Shown here: positions 8,341 to 11,448 of the stretch, piece by piece
Layout of the letters: every line of letters starts with the position of its first letter
How positions within the stretch are numbered: the first letter of the stretch is position 1
Source: Euperipatoides rowelli
Lineage: Eukaryota > Onychophora > Udeonychophora > Euonychophora > Peripatopsidae
Assembly: GCA_003024985.2 (NCBI GenBank)
Contig: PXIH01S0023694.1
Direction: 5' to 3' (one strand)
DNA length: 11,448 nt
Notes under the pieces: model-generated
Seen by the model: only the letters and a program-made list of their open reading frames with translations
Databases searched by the model: none
What the model was told of the DNA's origin: nothing
Made by a program: the position numbers and the translations under genes

Positions 8341-8779
8341 TGATACATCTCCACTCATGCAAATAGTACTAATTAAAACTTTAAAAAATCACACATTAAT
8401 AATTAATAATGGAAAATAAATTATTATTATTAACAATAGATTTAAAAATACTTTTGTAAATTAAGGGATAGAATGAACTCATCCCCCCCCCTACCCTTAA
8501 AAAATAATAATAATAACAACAATCAAGGTACAGTATTCATTTTTAGCTAAGCAGGAATCAAATCTTATAATCAGTATTATGTATTTTAATTTAAATTTTG
8601 TTTATAATTAATCAATAATCATAAATCATCTATAGATTTGAATTACAGTATTTAATATCTACACAAACATTATGCTATTGTGAAAACGAAACTATAACTC
8701 TAGGTAGTGTAAAACAAATGGATTTAAATAAAATATGTACTTCATAATCTATATATGTTAATCATTTGACTAGAATCTG
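8341..8779. other. AT-rich stretch with a C9 run, no gene
   Basis: No coding frame or RNA gene is seen. A run of nine C (8483-8491) is followed by CTACCCTT and a short (AAT)n at 8500-8515. The C-run followed by CTACCC echoes the C10 run on the minus strand of the LINE fragment at 9396-9405, so a small retroelement tail remnant is possible. Confidence 0.4.
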
Positions 8780-9165
8780 GTGAACAAACTCCGGAGCTCC
8801 TTCATTCCAAGAAAAAATGATTAGCAGACTTTTTTTAAATCTTTAAAAAGTCCTTAAACTTCACCCTTATGCCAACATTAAATCCCACTAGGTAATAAAT
8901 AACAATGTCCCAACCCTAAAGATAATCAAGAGGTCCTATAAACCTTTATGAATTTTTCTGATCATTTTTACACAAATTTTGTCAACCCAGTCATTAATCT
9001 CATCAAACTATTTTTTGCCAATATCATGTTTAGTATTTAATTATGTTACGTTTCTTTTGTATATCTGTTTGGTATGACTTATTTGACTTCTTGAACTTTG
9101 CATAATCTTATTGTATATTTCGTTTTTTTAAATAAAAAAATAAAAAATAAAATAAAAATAAAGAC
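8780..9165 (+). mobile_element. Weak candidate LINE 3' end with A-rich tail
   Basis: The plus strand ends in a T-run, then AATAAA within a long A-rich tail (9128-9163), as at a retroelement 3' end. One frame reads CPNPKDNQEVL, a stop, then TFMNFSDHF. This can be laid against the CPIC...HLLLNCNYF motif of the fragment at 9271-9888 with the second Cys, the His and the last Cys all changed. The match is slight and the frame has several stops, so the call is tentative. Confidence 0.25.
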
Positions 9166-9270
9166 AGTACAATTAAAAGATTTCAGTAGAAACTAATAGA
9201 TCTAAATTTGTTTAAAAAGAAAATGACAGCCGTCTATAACTCAATGTCAAAAACTTCTCTTTTATATATA

Positions 9271-9888
9271 TTTTTTAAAGAAGCTTTATTAATCAATGAT
9301 ACAATTGAAAATAAATAAATAAATAAATTCAAAACCAAGTGGAAATTAAAGGGAGAACAAGGGAAAGTGGAAAATTATAAGGTAGGGTAGAAGGAGGGGG
9401 GGGGGTAGGAAAAATGTTCCTATTTAAATTTTGAGATTGGCAAAGTTAGATTTAAAAAAAGGGATTAGAAAGTCTGAGCAGGGAGGTTAGTAGATTCGAT
9501 TTCAAAAATATAGCCATAGAAATTTTCATGTAATTTAAAGGATTTATTTTAATGTCCTGAAAGATGAAGAAGCAGCAGATCTTCCAAATGGTGAAGGGGG
9601 AAATAAGTAAAAGTCTATAGGTATGTTTCAATGCAGTATTAGATAGGAACATATCCTAAATAGAAGAGTATATATTGGTGTCAACGAGAAGACTGTGATC
9701 AATCCAGGTACTGCATGTAATGAAATAATTACAGTTGAGTAATAGGTGTTCTGTATATTCAGAATATTGGCAGATGGGACATGTAGTTAGAATTATTAGT
9801 TTAAAATGTTGATATAGTTTGGCTCTTGTAGGTAGAGCTTGGTAAACAAGCTTAATAGTAAAATCAATGACGTTAGGTTTTTATTTTA
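9271..9888 (-). mobile_element. 5'-truncated LINE fragment (ORF2 C-terminus and 3' UTR)
   Basis: The minus-strand frame from about 9885 reads VIDFTIKLVYQALPTRAKLY, then QHF, then CPICQYSEYTEHLLLNC (9731-9781). This is the Cys/His motif typical of LINE ORF2 C-termini after the RT, spaced C-X2-C-X7-H-X4-C and complete here. A TAG at 9656-9658 interrupts it; the same frame then runs on to 9452, including TIWKICCFF. Below this lie a C10 run (9396-9405), a (TTTA)n stretch, AATAAA at 9285-9290 and an A6 that marks the likely 3' end. Upstream of 9888 the frame closes, so the copy is severely 5'-truncated. It resembles the C-terminus of the main LINE in plan but not closely in residues, so it is probably another family member or a sister family. 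Confidence 0.7.
9452..9885 (-). pseudogene. ORF2 C-terminal remnant of the second LINE
   Basis: About 145 codons in one frame with a single internal TAG (9656-9658). It begins near KPNVIDFTIKLVYQALPTR, carries the complete CPIC/H/C motif, and ends NLLTSLLRLSNPFF before TAA. The RT domain itself lies beyond the truncation point and is absent. The part after the TAG is an open frame of about 66 codons that should not be read as an independent gene. One stop in this length suggests less decay than in the main LINE. Confidence 0.65.
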
Positions 9889-9929
9889 ATCACACATTAT
9901 TATTGTATAACACAAAACTTTATAATAAA

Positions 9930-9956
9930 TCTCCTAAATCATTTTTATTTAGGAGA
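9930..9956. repeat. 10-bp inverted repeat, 7-nt loop
   Basis: TCTCCTAAAT (9930-9939) pairs exactly with ATTTAGGAGA (9947-9956) around CATTTTT. On the plus strand it is followed by A-runs and on the minus strand by A/T-rich DNA, so it does not look like a Pol III or bacterial-type terminator. Its role is unknown. Confidence 0.6.
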
Positions 9957-10828
9957 GAAAAAAATAAGCTTTTAATGCATCTTTTTCAGCTTGAGTTCTT
10001 TTTTTTAATAAGAATGATTAGTTAAAAAAAATCTATTGCTGAAAATAAATTTTTTTTTTTTTTTTTTACATAAAATTTAAGAATCAGGATGAAAGTATTA
10101 TTTTCTATAAAAAAATATTTTTTGTTTTTAAGTCATTACTTATAAACAACATTTTTTTTTTACAGAATTAAAATACAATTCTTATGTCTATTTTTTTTTC
10201 ATGTAGCCTTTATGACTATTAACCAAAGTATATAAAGATATTAAATGATGTTCTATTAATTTAGAAAAAGGATATTAAATAATAGGATTATCTTACATTG
10301 AAACAATGCCATATTTTGTAAGTGAAGATAAGAATAGTACTTATACAAGAGATTGTTATATATGAAATCCATAAAATCTTGAGAATGATGTGATGTCTAA
10401 AGCTGTCAGCTTGTAAATGATATCAATACTATAGTGATTGTATTTCATACTTTAGTTATAGCAGGAGACACCATTTACATCGTATATTGCTCAAATAATA
10501 GAGATAAATTAATAAAAACATTTAAAAACTGATATGTGAATCATATAGGGCAGGCTACACAATACTTTGCTAGTATAACTAATGTATAAAAAACAAAATT
10601 GTTAACATTAAATTTTCTAAAATATCATTGATTAGGATAGTAGGGAACACATGCTATCTAAACATTTTTTTTAAAAACTGCAATATTTTTAATTTTTAAA
10701 GGGTATATGCAGCCAAAATACAACTTTAGTTAATATGAAAGAATGTACTTTAAATAATTATAAATTTTATTAAAAATGATAACAGTAAAAAAATTAATTA
10801 ATTATGACCATTTTAATATTGAAATTAC
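9957..10828. other. AT-rich stretch with poly-T runs, no gene
   Basis: Contains several T or A homopolymers, including about 18 T at 10050-10067, and stops in all frames. I see no coding, RNA or repeat feature beyond these runs. Confidence 0.5.
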
Positions 10829-10993
10829 GACTCCCGCCAAAAAAGCAACATAAAACGGATGTTGATTGTTTTAATTAAATGTGATGTGGTGTGGCGTATA
10901 AACGGGCACCGTTTTAAAGTTGTACTACCTTACTGGCCATAGCTATCATTCATTTTCATTTACGTTTCCCCACAAATAAATAAATAAATAAAA
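10829..10993. promoter_or_regulatory. GC-richer patch with E2F-like word and (AAAT)n
   Basis: CTCCCGCCAAAAAA (10831-10844) reads TTTTTTGGCGGGAG on the minus strand, matching the TTTGGCGGGA form of an E2F site. CpG-containing sequence follows (AAAACGG, then GGCACCGTTTT, a spaced inverted pair), then an (AAAT)n array at about 10974-10993. The patch could be a promoter or first-exon region of a gene on either strand, or a short interspersed element ending in (AAAT)n. No reading frame or initiator supports a choice. Confidence 0.25.
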
Positions 10994-11055
10994 CCTTTGT
11001 GTTTTTAATAATTTTGTTTACATTTTCTTAACAAAATAAATTATTTATAGTGCAG

Positions 11056-11404
11056 AAGAGAGGACAGTTTGTAGAAATCGCTATTATGTTTAGTAAAAAG
11101 TCTTTATTGTAATGTCTCATTATTTTTAAAGTATTGGTAACCAGGAGGACTGGAGGAGTGTGCAGGCAAAAAAAAAAAAAAAAAAAAAGATCGGACAGTT
11201 TGCAGCAGTCGCTAATATTTTTAGCAAAACTCTTTGTTGGAATGCATCGTTATTTAAAATGTAATTGCAGTCAGGAAGAGTGTGAGGGCAAAAAAAAAAA
11301 GATCGGATAGTTTTCAGCAATCACTAATATTTGTTAGAATCTCTCGTTATTTTCTAAGTATCAACGACAAAGTCCCAAGAAGATAGGGCCGGCAAAAAAA
11401 AAAA
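11056..11404 (+). repeat. Three diverged tandem units each ending in an A-tract
   Basis: Units begin near 11056, 11189 and 11301, with spacings of about 131 and 112 bp. Each opens with a version of GATCGGACAGTTTGCAGCA, shares a core around CTAATATTTTTAG and TCGTTATTT, and ends in GGC followed by 10-21 A. A partial GATATG restart follows the third A-tract at 11405. Copies are clearly related but much diverged; the third lacks about 20 bp in the middle. On the opposite strand each unit ends CCGATC plus a T-run. No tRNA-like A or B box is seen. The minus-strand translation across it (LLKILATAANCPI) is not repeated intact in the other units, so coding is doubtful. Confidence 0.8.
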
Positions 11405-11448
11405 GATATGTAAGATCTAAAGATTTTAATAGACAGCATCAGCTTAAT

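Noticed and set aside
8081-8362. Minus-strand frames of 75-93 codons rich in Tyr or Leu
   Set aside because: They are translations of the (TAA)n array and the purine-rich tract. The repeated residue reflects the repeat unit, not a protein.
8483-8491. C9 run as a telomere- or G-quadruplex-like site
   Set aside because: A single homopolymer with one nearby CCC does not give the four spaced runs needed, and no telomeric repeat is present.
11126-11320. Minus-strand frame of 64 codons across the tandem units
   Set aside because: It includes a translated A-tract (poly-Phe), and the open frame is not kept in the third unit. It is better explained as repeat DNA.

Overview
The window reads as nuclear DNA of an animal, probably an invertebrate with a very AT-rich genome. 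The grounds are a spliced terminal exon with a pyrimidine-tract acceptor and AATAAA signals, several decayed non-LTR retrotransposons, a hAT-like transposon end, and many microsatellites and homopolymer runs. There are no bacterial-style operons, and I cannot name the species.

Layout. Bases 1-382 are 3' UTR and 383-1417 the last coding exon of a minus-strand gene. It is the only intact host coding sequence I can support: a 344-residue, Ser/Asn/Gln-rich, apparently disordered C-terminal region ending in a PDZ-ligand-like ETHL. I do not recognise the gene. From 1418 upward the sequence would be its intron or upstream DNA; it holds a perfect 18-bp hairpin (1509-1547) and a small GC-richer island (about 1741-1850). 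Bases 2245-6837 are a nearly complete but dead LINE on the minus strand, the same strand as the gene. ORF1 has an RRM-like region, a zinc-knuckle remnant and an acidic tail; ORF2 has an AP-type endonuclease, a reverse transcriptase, a thumb and a C-terminal Cys/His motif. The element has a microsatellite 3' tail and a possible 8-bp target-site duplication. A hAT-like terminal sequence starts at 6865.

Bases 6960-8090 are AT-rich with little structure apart from one weak exon candidate (7246-7374). A purine-rich tract runs directly into a long (TAA)n array at 8091-8340. A weak plus-strand LINE 3'-end candidate (about 8780-9165) lies tail-to-tail with a clearer, 5'-truncated minus-strand LINE fragment (9271-9888) that keeps a complete CPIC...H...C motif. 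Bases 9960-10830 are AT-rich, rich in poly-T, with no recognised gene. A short GC-richer patch with an E2F-like word lies at 10829-10975. The window ends in three diverged head-to-tail units of about 100-130 bp (11056-11404), each closing with an A-tract.

How it fits together: one host gene end plus layers of transposon debris. No new defence or catalytic system is apparent. The most unexplained items are the A-tract-punctuated tandem repeat, the perfect intronic hairpin, and a 25-bp in-frame repeat shared by the endonuclease and thumb regions of the main LINE.
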